From JAWLGJ01 sp041685145 (GTDB lineage Bacteria; Pseudomonadota; Alphaproteobacteria; Rhodospirillales; Magnetospirillaceae): a DNA stretch of 64,000 bases. The first letter of the stretch is position 1. Each line of letters starts with the position of its first letter. The translations under genes were made by a program, and so were the position numbers. The notes under the pieces were generated by a model. It was not told where the DNA came from. It saw only the letters and a list, made by a program, of their open reading frames with translations, and did no database searches. Positions 43,436 to 61,133 of this stretch are shown piece after piece. The stretch is taken from contig JAWLGJ010000001.1 in NCBI GenBank assembly GCA_041685145.1, forward strand, positions 62,001 through 126,000, read 5' to 3'.

Positions 43436-45517
43436 TCAGCCGGCCAGCTTGGCGCGGATTTCGTCGGAAACGTTCTGCGGCACTTCCGCGTAATGATCGA
43501 AGAACATCGTGTACTGGGCGCGGCCCTGGCTCATGGACCGCAGGGTATTGACGTACCCAAACATGTTGGCCAGCGGCACATGCGCCGTAATGACGCGGGC
43601 GTTGCCGCGCTGGTCCATGCCCGACACCTGACCGCGGCGGCTGTTCAGATCGCCGATGATGTCGCCCATGTAATCCTCGGGCGTGACCACCTCGACCTTC
43701 ATCATCGGCTCAAGCAGCTTCGGCCCCGACTTCGGAATGCCTTCGCGGAAGGCCTGGCGCGAGGCGATCTCGAAGGCCATGACGCTGGAGTCGACGTCGT
43801 GCGAGGCGCCGTCGACCAGCGTCGCCTGGAAATCGGTCATCGGGAAGCCGGCCAGAACGCCGTTCTCGGCGGCGCCCATCAGCCCCTTCTCGACGCCCGG
43901 CACGTATTCCTTCGGCACCGAACCGCCGACCACCGCGCTTGCGAACTTGACGCCCGACCCCGGCTCCAGCGGCTCGAAGCGGATCTTGACGCGGGCGAAC
44001 TGGCCCGAGCCGCCGGTCTGCTTCTTGTGGGTGTAGTCGACCTCGAAGGTCTTGGAGATGGTCTCGCGGTAGGCCACCTGCGGCTGGCCGACATTGGCCT
44101 CGACCTTGAACTCGCGCTTCAGGCGGTCGACGATGATTTCCAGGTGCAGCTCGCCCATGCCCTTGATGACGGTCTGGCCGCTTTCCGGGTCCGACGAGAC
44201 GCGGAAGGAGGGATCCTCCGCCGCCAGGCGGTTGAGGGCGACGCCCATCTTCTCCTGGTCGGCCTTGGTCTTGGGCTCCACCGCCACCTCGATCACCGGG
44301 TCGGGGAACTCCATCCGCTCCAGAATGACCTTCTGGCCGGTGTCGCTGAGCGTGTCGCCGGTGGTGGTCTCCTTGAGACCGGCCAGGGCCACGATGTCGC
44401 CCGAACGCGCCTCCTTGCACTCCTCGCGGGAATTGGCGTGCATCAGCAGGATGCGGCCGATGCGCTCGCGCTTGTCCTTCACGGTGTTGAGGACATAGCT
44501 GCCCGATTCCAGCACGCCGGAATAGATGCGCACGAAGGTCAGCGACCCCACGAAGGGATCGTTCATGATCTTGAAGGCCAGCGCCGCGAACGGCTCGTCG
44601 TCCGAGTTGTGGCGGCGGACCTCCTTCTCGGGATCGTCGGCCATCACGCCGCGGATCGCCTCGACGTCGGTGGGGCTGGGCAGATAGTCGACCACCGCGT
44701 CCAGCAGCGGCTGCACGCCCTTGTTCTTGAAGGCGGTGCCGCACAGCACCGGCACGAAGGCCATCGAGCAGGCGCCCTTGCGGATCAGCGCCCGGAGCTG
44801 GTCGGCGTCGGGCTCCTTGCCTTCGAGATAGGCCTCCATCGCGTCGTCATCGACCTCGACGGCGGTCTCGATCAGCGCCTGGCGGTATTCCTCCGCCTGG
44901 GCCTTCAGATCGTCGGGAATGTCCTGGTACTCGTATTTGGCGCCCAGCGACTCTTCCAGCCAGATGATCGCCCGGTTCTCCACCAGGTCGATGATGCCCT
45001 TGAAGTCGCTCTCGGCGCCCACCGGCAGGGCCACCACCAGCGGGCGGGCGCCCAGGCGGTCCTCGATCATCTTCACGCACATGAAGAAGTCGGCGCCCAT
45101 CCGGTCCATCTTGTTGACGAAGCAGATGCGCGGCACGCGGTACTTGTCGGCCTGGCGCCACACCGTCTCCGACTGCGGCTCGACGCCGGCGACGGCGTCG
45201 AACACCGCCACGGCGCCGTCCAGCACGCGCAGGGAACGCTCGACCTCGATGGTGAAGTCGACGTGGCCGGGGGTGTCGATGATGTTCACCCGGTGATCGC
45301 GCCAATAGCAGGTGGTCGCGGCCGAGGTGATGGTGATGCCGCGCTCCTGCTCCTGCGCCATCCAGTCCATCGTCGCGGTGCCTTCGTGCACCTCGCCGAT
45401 CTTATAGGAGCGGCCGGTGTAGTAGAGGATGCGTTCGGTCGTCGTCGTCTTACCGGCATCGATGTGGGCCATGATGCCGATGTTGCGGTAACGATCGAGC
45501 GGCGTAACACGTGGCAT
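43436..45517 (-). CDS. fusA: elongation factor G
   Basis: Translocation GTPase of 693 residues. The G-domain starts RNIGIMAHIDAGKTTTTERIL, with DTPGHVDF and NKMDRMG; domains II to V follow, with domain IV AYRETISK and the final GYVNTLRSMSQGRAQYTM. It lies between rpsG and tuf in the str operon. Length and motifs fit the main EF-G rather than EF-G2. Confidence 0.98.
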   Translation of the reverse strand: MPRVTPLDRYRNIGIMAHIDAGKTTTTERILYYTGRSYKIGEVHEGTATMDWMAQEQERGITITSAATTCYWRDHRVNIIDTPGHVDFTIEVERSLRVLDGAVAVFDAVAGVEPQSETVWRQADKYRVPRICFVNKMDRMGADFFMCVKMIEDRLGARPLVVALPVGAESDFKGIIDLVENRAIIWLEESLGAKYEYQDIPDDLKAQAEEYRQALIETAVEVDDDAMEAYLEGKEPDADQLRALIRKGACSMAFVPVLCGTAFKNKGVQPLLDAVVDYLPSPTDVEAIRGVMADDPEKEVRRHNSDDEPFAALAFKIMNDPFVGSLTFVRIYSGVLESGSYVLNTVKDKRERIGRILLMHANSREECKEARSGDIVALAGLKETTTGDTLSDTGQKVILERMEFPDPVIEVAVEPKTKADQEKMGVALNRLAAEDPSFRVSSDPESGQTVIKGMGELHLEIIVDRLKREFKVEANVGQPQVAYRETISKTFEVDYTHKKQTGGSGQFARVKIRFEPLEPGSGVKFASAVVGGSVPKEYVPGVEKGLMGAAENGVLAGFPMTDFQATLVDGASHDVDSSVMAFEIASRQAFREGIPKSGPKLLEPMMKVEVVTPEDYMGDIIGDLNSRRGQVSGMDQRGNARVITAHVPLANMFGYVNTLRSMSQGRAQYTMFFDHYAEVPQNVSDEIRAKLAG

Positions 45518-45538
45518 GGGTTTTCTCGGCGTCCGTGG

Positions 45539-46009
45539 TTACCAGCGATAGTGCGAAAAGGCCTTGTTGGCTTCGGCCATGCGGTGCGTGTCCTCGCGCT
45601 TCTTGACCGCGGAGCCGCGATTGTTCGCCGCGTCCAGCAGCTCGTTCGACAGCCGGTCGACCATCGTCGACTCGGACCGCTTGCGCGATGCGTCGATCAG
45701 CCAGCGGATGGCCAGGGCCTGCCGGCGCTCGGGCCGCACCTCGACCGGCACCTGGTAGGTGGCGCCGCCGACACGCCGGGAACGAACCTCCAGCGCCGGC
45801 TTCACGTTGTCGAGGGCATCGTGGAACAGCTTCAGCGGATCCTGGCCCGTGCGCTTCTCGACGCGCTCGAACGCGCCATAGACGATGCCCTCGGCGGCCG
45901 ACTTCTTGCCGTCGTACATCAGGCAGTTCATGAACTTGCTCAGCACCACGTCCCCGAACTTGGGGTCGGGCAGAACCTCGCGCTTTTCCGCGGCGTGACG
46001 ACGAGACAT
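45539..46009 (-). CDS. rpsG: 30S ribosomal protein S7
   Basis: Initiator of 30S head assembly, 156 residues. MSRRHAAEKREVLPDPKFGD, SRRVGGATYQVPVEVRPERRQALAIRWL and the ending EDTHRMAEANKAFSHYRW are the S7 signatures. In E. coli it represses the str operon; that cannot be tested here by eye. Confidence 0.98.
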   Translation of the reverse strand: MSRRHAAEKREVLPDPKFGDVVLSKFMNCLMYDGKKSAAEGIVYGAFERVEKRTGQDPLKLFHDALDNVKPALEVRSRRVGGATYQVPVEVRPERRQALAIRWLIDASRKRSESTMVDRLSNELLDAANNRGSAVKKREDTHRMAEANKAFSHYRW

Positions 46010-46023
46010 GGCTTCTTCGTTCC

Positions 46024-46395
<372 letters not shown>

Positions 46396-46576
46396 ACAGC
46401 TCCATTCCCTCAAACAACGGCGCAACCATGATGAACGCCGACGAGCCCCAACGGGAGCCGCGGCTTCGCCGGGTGCTTGCGCCCACCCGATCGGCGATTG
46501 AATGTCGGTTCCGCTAAGTATCGGGCCGCCAGCGTCTAGGCGGGACACCTACCACCTGGTGCCCGAAGAGGGGCGC

Positions 46577-46605
46577 ATACTAGTCAGCGCCCCCCCGGCC
46601 GTCAA
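46577..46605 (-). promoter_or_regulatory. sigma70 promoter of the str operon (rpsL)
   Basis: On the minus strand TTGACG (46605-46600), a 17-bp spacer and TAGTAT (46582-46577). It lies between the rpoC end and rpsL, so the str/S10 genes need not depend on rpoBC transcripts. Confidence 0.82.
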
Positions 46606-46633
46606 GCGAAACTCATTCCTTTTTCCAGGCACC

Positions 46634-46665
46634 GCCGCGGGCGGCTTGCAAAGACCGCCCGCGGC
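46634..46665. repeat. strong inverted repeat after rpoC
   Basis: GCCGCGGGCGG (46634-46644) and CCGCCCGCGGC (46655-46665) form a perfect 11-bp stem with a 10-nt loop, 17 bp beyond the rpoC stop. No U-run follows on the minus strand, so it is either a rho-assisted terminator or an RNA-stability or processing element. Confidence 0.8.
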
Positions 46666-46681
46666 AACTTGGCACCACTTT

Positions 46682-50845
<4,164 letters not shown>

Positions 50846-50934
50846 GGGCTGAATCTCCTAGCGCCCTGAATTCCTGCTCTGCCGGCGAACCCGGCCGGGG
50901 CGGCGCCCGCCGCCGGCCGGCCGTTCGCGTCGGG

Positions 50935-55116
<4,182 letters not shown>

Positions 55117-55340
55117 TGCCGCTCCTCGTCGACTCGGTGAATCTGCCCGTACAGGTCTTGAATTTTCCGCGGCGCGCGGCGCATGATGACCAGGATGGCC
55201 GTGGCGCCCGCGCCCTTGCCGGAGGCTGGCTGTGCGCCCGCCGCCGGCCGGTAATCGCTTCTGTAATGAACCTAACGAATTGGATGCTCCCCGCGCTGAT
55301 CGCCCCGTCGGTGGGCGCGGGCGCGTGCAAAGCGCCAGCG

Positions 55341-55379
55341 GGCCGGGGAGCGGACGCGCGCGGCGCCCGCTCCCCGGCC
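55341..55379. repeat. 13-bp stem-loop between rplL and rpoB
   Basis: GGCCGGGGAGCGG (55341-55353) and CCGCTCCCCGGCC (55367-55379) pair perfectly around a 13-nt GC loop, 22 bp after the rplL stop. It lacks a following U-run. In E. coli this junction has an attenuator and an RNase III site; a similar role is inferred. The rest of the gap (55117-55340) shows no convincing promoter or gene. Confidence 0.85.
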
Positions 55380-55401
55380 TGCACGACGGGCCAAAGGCGT
55401 T

Positions 55402-55779
55402 CTACTTAATTTCGACCTTCGCACCGGCCTCTTCAAGCTGCTTCTTGAGTTTTTCGGCCTCGTCCTTGTCGACGCCTTCCTTGACCGGCTTCGGCGCGCC
55501 CTCGACCATGTCCTTGGCCTCCTTGAGGCCCAGGCCGGTGATGGCCCGCACTTCCTTGATGACGTTGATCTTCTTGTCGCCGGCGGCGGCCAGGATCACG
55601 TCGAACTCGGTCTTCTCCTCGGCCGCCTCGGCCGGGGCGGCACCGCCGGCGGCGGCGGCCACGGCCACCGGGGCGGCGGCGGAAACGCCCCACTTCTCCT
55701 CGAGCATCTTGCTCAGCTCGGCCGCCTCGAGGACGGTGAGGGCGGAAAGGTCGTCAACCAGTTTCTGCAAATCAGCCAT
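55402..55779 (-). CDS. rplL: 50S ribosomal protein L7/L12
   Basis: Stalk protein of 125 residues that recruits translation GTPases. The N-terminal dimer helix (MADLQKLVDDLSALTVLEAAELSKMLEEKWGV), an Ala-rich hinge (about 36-53) and the C-terminal domain with EFDVIL and KINVIKEVRAITGLGLKEAK are all clear. It follows rplJ by 48 bp. Confidence 0.98.
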   Translation of the reverse strand: MADLQKLVDDLSALTVLEAAELSKMLEEKWGVSAAAPVAVAAAAGGAAPAEAAEEKTEFDVILAAAGDKKINVIKEVRAITGLGLKEAKDMVEGAPKPVKEGVDKDEAEKLKKQLEEAGAKVEIK

Positions 55780-55827
55780 TCTATCGCACTCCTAACGAGA
55801 CTTGTATCCGGGGAATTCGTGGTAGGC

Positions 55828-56349
55828 CTACGCGGCCTCGCCCTGTTTGTCGGCATGGGCCTGGATGACACGCGCCACCTGGCCCGCCGGCGCCTGCACC
55901 ACCTGGGCAATGCGGGTCGCCGGGGTGTTGAGCATCCCGACGATCGTCCCCCGCAGCTCGTCCAGGGACGGCAGGGTGGCCAGCGCCTTGACGCCGTTCA
56001 CGTCGAGCGTCTGCTCGCCCATGGCGCCGCCGAGGATCACCAGCTTGTCGTTCGCCTTCGCGAAGTCGACGCTGGCCTTGGCCGCCGCCACCGGATCCTC
56101 CGACACGGCGATGGCCGTGGGCCCGGTGAACAGCTCGGCAAGGCCCTCGTACTTCGTTCCGGCGAGGGCGAGACGCGTGAGCCGATTCTTGGTGACCTTG
56201 AAGCTGGCTCCGGCCTCCCGCATCTTGCGGCGCAGATCGCTGATCTCGGCCACCGTCAACCCGCTGTAATGGGTGACGACGACGAGATTGGTCTCGCCGA
56301 AGAGGCGGTGAAGCGCCTGAACCATCTCAACCTTTTGCGATCGGTCCAC
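55828..56349 (-). CDS. rplJ: 50S ribosomal protein L10
   Basis: Base of the stalk, 173 residues; binds L7/L12 dimers and 23S rRNA. The GTG at 56349 gives MDRSQKVEMVQALHRLFGETNLVVVTHYSGLTV-type N-terminus and normal length, with GGAG 6 bp upstream. A GTG four codons earlier is less well placed. L10 with L7/L12 often represses its own operon by binding the leader, which here is 241 nt long. Confidence 0.96.
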   Translation of the reverse strand: MDRSQKVEMVQALHRLFGETNLVVVTHYSGLTVAEISDLRRKMREAGASFKVTKNRLTRLALAGTKYEGLAELFTGPTAIAVSEDPVAAAKASVDFAKANDKLVILGGAMGEQTLDVNGVKALATLPSLDELRGTIVGMLNTPATRIAQVVQAPAGQVARVIQAHADKQGEAA

Positions 56350-56590
56350 GGTCGTCTCCACTGTTGCTCGTGCCCGCGCCGGCCGGGGCCGGTGGTGCGG
56401 GCCGTTTGCCCTTGGCCTCGCCCACCAGGGGTCCGGCCGGTTGTTCCTGTCCCAGAATCCAAGCCTCGTCACGAATTGGGCTTGCGACTCCGTCTGTGCG
56501 GGCGGCGTGCCATTAAGCCCCGGCGTGCCGGGGCGCCCGCAGTCTCGGACAGGGTCGTTCGGGGGCCGCGGAGGCCCCCGTCACCCCCAG
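56350..56590 (-). promoter_or_regulatory. rplJ-rplL leader with two hairpins
   Basis: The gap between rplA and rplJ holds two clear stems: GGGGGCC/GGCCCCC (56561-56567 with 56573-56579), just after rplA, and GCCCCGGC/GCCGGGGC (56517-56524 with 56527-56534). The position matches the L10 autoregulatory leader of other bacteria. No sigma70 promoter was found in it. Confidence 0.5.
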
Positions 56591-57283
56591 TTACGCCAGC
56601 GTCGCCGGGTCCAGCTTCAGGCCCGGTCCCATCGTCGAACTGAGGGAAACTCGTTTCACATACGCGCCCTTGGCCCCGGCCGGCTTCGCCTTCTGAATGG
56701 CGTCGACGAAGGCCTTGACGTTGTCGATGAGGGCGTCCTCGGAAAAGCTCGCCTTGCCGATGCCGGCGTGGACGATGCCCGCCTTCTCGACCCGGAACTG
56801 CACCTGGCCGGCCTTGGCGGCGCGCACCGCCTCGGCGACGTTCTGCGTCACCGTGCCCAGCTTGGGGTTGGGCATCAGGCCGCGCGGCCCGAGGATTTTG
56901 CCCAGGCGCCCGACGATGCCCATCATGTCGGGGGTGGCGATGCAGCGGCCGAAATCGATGTTGCCGCCCTGGATCGCCTCCATCAGGTCCTCGGCGCCGA
57001 CGATGTCCGCGCCGGCCTCCTCGGCCTCGGCGGCCTTGTCGCCGCGCGCGAACACGGCCACGCGCACCGCCTTGCCGGTGCCGTGCGGCAGTTCCACCAC
57101 CCCGCGCACCATCTGGTCGGCGTGGCGCGGATCGACGCCCAGGTTCATCGCGATCTCGACGGTCTCGTCGAATTTCGCCGACGCGCCCGCCTTGATGGTC
57201 GTCACCGCCTCGGACAGCGGGTACAGGCGCTGCCGCTCCACCGCGCCGTAGGCCGCCTTCAGTCGCTTGCCGATCTTGCCCAT
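56591..57283 (-). CDS. rplA: 50S ribosomal protein L1
   Basis: L1-stalk protein of 230 residues that helps E-site tRNA leave. KFDETVEIAMNLGVDPRHADQMVRG, GPRGLMPNPKLGTVT and the ending KGAYVKRVSLSSTMGPGLKLDPATL are diagnostic. It starts 4 bp after rplK. In many bacteria L1 represses the L11 operon. Confidence 0.98.
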   Translation of the reverse strand: MGKIGKRLKAAYGAVERQRLYPLSEAVTTIKAGASAKFDETVEIAMNLGVDPRHADQMVRGVVELPHGTGKAVRVAVFARGDKAAEAEEAGADIVGAEDLMEAIQGGNIDFGRCIATPDMMGIVGRLGKILGPRGLMPNPKLGTVTQNVAEAVRAAKAGQVQFRVEKAGIVHAGIGKASFSEDALIDNVKAFVDAIQKAKPAGAKGAYVKRVSLSSTMGPGLKLDPATLA

Positions 57284-57287
57284 CGCC

Positions 57288-57719
57288 CTACTCCGTCACC
57301 TGAATGCCCATCGAGCGTGCCGAGCCGACGATCATGCTCATCGCCGCCTCCACGTCGTTGGCGTTCAAATCCTTCATCTTCTGCTCGGCGATTTCGCGCA
57401 CCTGGGTCATGGTGACGGAACCGACCGCGCTCGCGCGTCCGGGGGTCTGGGAGCCCTTGCCCAGGCCCGCCGCCTTCTTCAGGAAGTAGCTGACCGGCGG
57501 CGTCTTGGTGATGAAGGTGAAGGTGCGGTCGGCATAGGCGGTGATGACGACGGGGATGGGCATCCCCGGCTCCATCTGCTGCGTGGCCGCGTTGAAGGCC
57601 TTGCAGAATTCCATGATGTTCAGCCCGCGCTGGCCCAGCGCCGGGCCGACCGGCGGCGACGGATTCGCCTTGCCCGCCGGGATCTGCAACTTGATGTATC
57701 CGACGACTTTCTTTGCCAT
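57288..57719 (-). CDS. rplK: 50S ribosomal protein L11
   Basis: GTPase-centre protein of 143 residues, the thiostrepton and RelA-linked site. IKLQIPAGKANPSPPVGPALGQRGLNIMEFCKAFN carries the proline switch; the C-terminal EIAEQKMKDLNA.DVEAAM.MI.G.ARSMGI is standard. It begins 79 bp after nusG. Confidence 0.98.
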   Translation of the reverse strand: MAKKVVGYIKLQIPAGKANPSPPVGPALGQRGLNIMEFCKAFNAATQQMEPGMPIPVVITAYADRTFTFITKTPPVSYFLKKAAGLGKGSQTPGRASAVGSVTMTQVREIAEQKMKDLNANDVEAAMSMIVGSARSMGIQVTE

Positions 57720-57798
57720 TTCGTTGCCTCGGTTTCCTTAGCTCACCGGGTGGCGGTGCGGCCCTGGCTGGCCTCCCGCCGTGATCGGTGGAGGGGTT

Positions 57799-58329
57799 TC
57801 AGGCCTTTTCGACCTGCGAGTATTCCAGCTCCACCGGGGTCGAGCGGCCGAAGATCGACACCGCGACCTTGAGCCGCGCGCGCTCCTCGTCGACCTCCTC
57901 GACATAACCGTTGAACGAGGTGAAGGGGCCGTCGCAAACCCGCACCTGCTCGCCCACCTCGAAGGTGATCGACGGCTTGGGGCGCTCGATGCCCTCCTGC
58001 ACCTGCCTTATGATGCGTTCCGCCTCGGCCTCGGAAATCGGCGACGGGCGGCCGCGGCCGCCCAGGAAGCCGGTGACCTTGGGCGTGTTCTTGACCAGGT
58101 GCCAGGATTCGTCGTTGAGGTCCATCTTCACCAGCACATAGCCGGGGAAGAACTTGCGCTCGGCGCTGACCTTCGCGCCCTTGCGCACCTCGACCACCTC
58201 CTCGGTGGGCACCAGCACTTCCTCGATCAAGCTTTCCATGCCCTTGATGCGGGCCTGCTCGCGAATCGACTGCGCGACCTTCTTCTCGAAGCCCGAATAG
58301 ACATGAACGACATACCAACGCGCCGCCAT
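57799..58329 (-). CDS. nusG: transcription termination/antitermination protein NusG
   Basis: RNA polymerase-associated elongation factor of 176 residues linking transcription, Rho and translation. The NGN domain starts RWYVVHVYSGFEKKVAQSI; the KOW motif lies in the C-terminal part (GEQVRVCDGPFTSFNGYVEEVD and RAR-KV..SIFGR.TPVELEY.QVEK). The ATG at 58329 is 4 bp after secE. Confidence 0.97.
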   Translation of the reverse strand: MAARWYVVHVYSGFEKKVAQSIREQARIKGMESLIEEVLVPTEEVVEVRKGAKVSAERKFFPGYVLVKMDLNDESWHLVKNTPKVTGFLGGRGRPSPISEAEAERIIRQVQEGIERPKPSITFEVGEQVRVCDGPFTSFNGYVEEVDEERARLKVAVSIFGRSTPVELEYSQVEKA

Positions 58330-58333
58330 TTCG

Positions 58334-58531
58334 TCAGCCCCCAAAACCCAGGATCCATTGCACGGCGACCGCGAAGATCTCATCGATGATCAGAAAAAAG
58401 ACAGCGGCCAGAATCACCATCACCACGACCATCGCCGTGGAAATCGCGGTCTCCTTTCGCGTGGGCCAGGTGACCTTCGAAAGTTCCTGACGAACCTGCC
58501 GGACGAACTGGCCTGGATTGGTCTTCGCCAT
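58334..58531 (-). CDS. secE: preprotein translocase subunit SecE
   Basis: Clamp subunit of the SecYEG channel, 65 residues, the short single-helix form. The amphipathic FVRQVRQELSKVTWPTRKETAIST is diagnostic, followed by one transmembrane helix. It follows tRNA-Trp by 31 bp and precedes nusG. Confidence 0.96.
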   Translation of the reverse strand: MAKTNPGQFVRQVRQELSKVTWPTRKETAISTAMVVVMVILAAVFFLIIDEIFAVAVQWILGFGG

Positions 58532-58562
58532 ACCTAGTCCAAATCAAAGGGAACGGGCGAGT

Positions 58563-58638
58563 TGGCAGGAGTGGCAGGGCTCGAACCCGCAACCCCCGGT
58601 TTTGGAGACCGGTGCTCTACCAGTTGAGCTACACTCCT
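58563..58638 (-). tRNA. tRNA-Trp (CCA)
   Basis: A 76-nt tRNA with encoded CCA end. The acceptor stem pairs AGGAGTG with CACTCCT, the anticodon stem CCGGT/ACCGG encloses CTCCAAA with anticodon CCA, and the T-loop is TTCGAGC. It is co-transcribed with secE and nusG, as in many proteobacteria. Confidence 0.97.
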
Positions 58639-58712
58639 CCAAGCCCGCCGGCCGGCGCCGCCAGGGCGGACAGCCGGCCGTTCCATCGCCGCGCCAGCGC
58701 GGCGAAGGGCGG

Positions 58713-58741
58713 GTTATAACGTCAATCGCGGTCCTTGGCAA
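58713..58741 (-). promoter_or_regulatory. sigma70 promoter of tRNA-Trp/secE/nusG
   Basis: On the minus strand TTGCCA (58741-58736), a 17-bp spacer and TATAAC (58718-58713), about 75 bp before the tRNA. No terminator is obvious after tuf copy 2, so read-through may add to it. Confidence 0.8.
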
Positions 58742-58766
58742 CCGCGCGGTGCCGGCGGTGCGGCAT

Positions 58767-59957
<1,191 letters not shown>

Positions 59958-60003
59958 GCCCTATCCCCGCCTTCGAGTGAGGACCGTCTGTCGCTCGCCA
60001 ATG

Positions 60004-60077
60004 TGGAGCGGGTGAGGGGAATCGAACCCCCACGACCAGCTTGGAAGGCTGGGGCTCTACCATTGAGCTACACCCGC
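60004..60077 (-). tRNA. tRNA-Gly (TCC)
   Basis: A 74-nt tRNA with encoded CCA. The acceptor stem pairs GCGGGTG with CACCCGC; the anticodon stem CCAGC/GCTGG encloses CTTCCAA with anticodon TCC. It is 57 bp after tRNA-Tyr and 46 bp before tuf. Confidence 0.97.
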
Positions 60078-60134
60078 CGAATCCCTGCCGCCTCCGGGGC
60101 GCGGCCCGCCCCGGCGCGCCGCCGGGAGGGGAAG

Positions 60135-60220
60135 TGGTGGAGGGGGTAGGATTCGAACCTACGTAGGCATACGCCGGCAGATTTACAGTCTGCTGCCTTT
60201 GACCGCTCGGCCACCCCTCC
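60135..60220 (-). tRNA. tRNA-Tyr (GTA)
   Basis: A class II tRNA of 86 nt with a long variable arm. The acceptor stem pairs GGAGGGG with CCCCTCC; the anticodon stem GCAGA/TCTGC encloses CTGTAAA with anticodon GTA; CCA is encoded. It is the first gene of the tRNA-tuf unit. Confidence 0.97.
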
Positions 60221-60252
60221 GCAGTCACGGCGCCCCGCCGCGACGGGAGGGG

Positions 60253-60281
60253 AACTAAGAGGATTCAGTCGCTATTGTCAA
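60253..60281 (-). promoter_or_regulatory. sigma70 promoter of the tRNA-Tyr/tRNA-Gly/tuf unit
   Basis: On the minus strand TTGACA (60281-60276), a 17-bp spacer and TTAGTT (60258-60253), 33 bp before the mature tRNA-Tyr end. The -35 box overlaps TTGTCA (60275-60280) on the plus strand, which could be the -35 of the divergent rRNA methyltransferase gene, with a weak TACACC -10 at 60298. Confidence 0.8.
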
Positions 60282-60347
60282 TGCGAAAAGATACGAATAC
60301 ACCGGCCGTTAGCGACATTTCCGGCCCGAAAGAAAGTGGGAACCGCC

Positions 60348-61133
60348 GTGCCGAAGAACAAGCGCCTCCACCACGCCGGGCGGCCGCCGCGCCGCCGCCC
60401 GCCACCCGGCCTGTGGCTGCACGGCCGCCACGCGGTGGCGGCGGCGCTGGCCAATCCGCGCCGGGTCTGCCGGCGGCTGCTGGCGTCGGCGGAGGCCGCC
60501 GACGACCTCGGCGCGCCGCCGCCGGGGCTGAGCGTCGAGGTGGTCGAGCGCGCCGCCATCGACGCCCTGTTCCCCGAGGGGACCGTGCATCAAAACGTGG
60601 CGCTGCGGGTCGAGCCCCTGGAACAGCCCAGCCTGGGCGAGACGCTGGTGCTGGCCCGCGGCCTGGCGGCGGCGGTGCTGGTGGTGCTGGACCAGGTCAC
60701 CGATCCGCACAATGTCGGCGCCGTGCTGCGTTCGGCGGCGGCCTTCGGGGCGCGGGCGGTGGTGGTGCCCGACCGCCACTCGCCCGAGGAAACCGCGGTG
60801 CTGGCGAAGGCGGCCTCGGGCGGCCTGGAGGCGGTGCCCCTGGTGCGGGTGCCCAACCTCGCCCATGCCCTGGACGAGATGCGCCAGGAAGATTTCTGGG
60901 TGGCGGGACTGGATGCCTCGGCGCCCGCCACCCTGGCCGCCGCCGGCCTGCCGCCGCGCACCGCGCTGGTGCTGGGGAGCGAGGGGCGCGGCCTGCGCCG
61001 CCTGACGCGCGAGCGCTGCGACCTGCTGGTGCGCCTGCCCATGCGGGCGACGGCGGTTGAAAGCCTCAACGTCTCCAACGCCGCCGCGGTGGCTCTGTAT
61101 GAAGTGACGCGAAACCAAGAGGGGGAGACCTGA
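60348..61133 (+). CDS. rlmB: 23S rRNA (guanosine-2'-O)-methyltransferase, RlmB/TrmH family
   Basis: SPOUT-fold methyltransferase of 261 residues. The N-terminal substrate domain (LWLHGRHAVAAALANPRR) is followed by the knotted SAM domain with motif 1 LDQVTDPHNVGAVLRSAAAFGA, motif 2 LVLGSEGRGLRRL and motif 3 LPM...VESLNVSNAAAVALYE. The expected target is the 2'-hydroxyl of a 23S guanosine; the exact position is by family only. A GTG at 60348 is chosen with GGGA upstream; a GTG at 60336 is possible. The stop overlaps the next start (TGATG). Confidence 0.88.
   Translation: MPKNKRLHHAGRPPRRRPPPGLWLHGRHAVAAALANPRRVCRRLLASAEAADDLGAPPPGLSVEVVERAAIDALFPEGTVHQNVALRVEPLEQPSLGETLVLARGLAAAVLVVLDQVTDPHNVGAVLRSAAAFGARAVVVPDRHSPEETAVLAKAASGGLEAVPLVRVPNLAHALDEMRQEDFWVAGLDASAPATLAAAGLPPRTALVLGSEGRGLRRLTRERCDLLVRLPMRATAVESLNVSNAAAVALYEVTRNQEGET

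Noticed and set aside
58639..58766. Rho-independent terminator after tuf copy 2
   Set aside because: The gap holds GC-rich repeats and a promoter for tRNA-Trp but no stem followed by a U-run.
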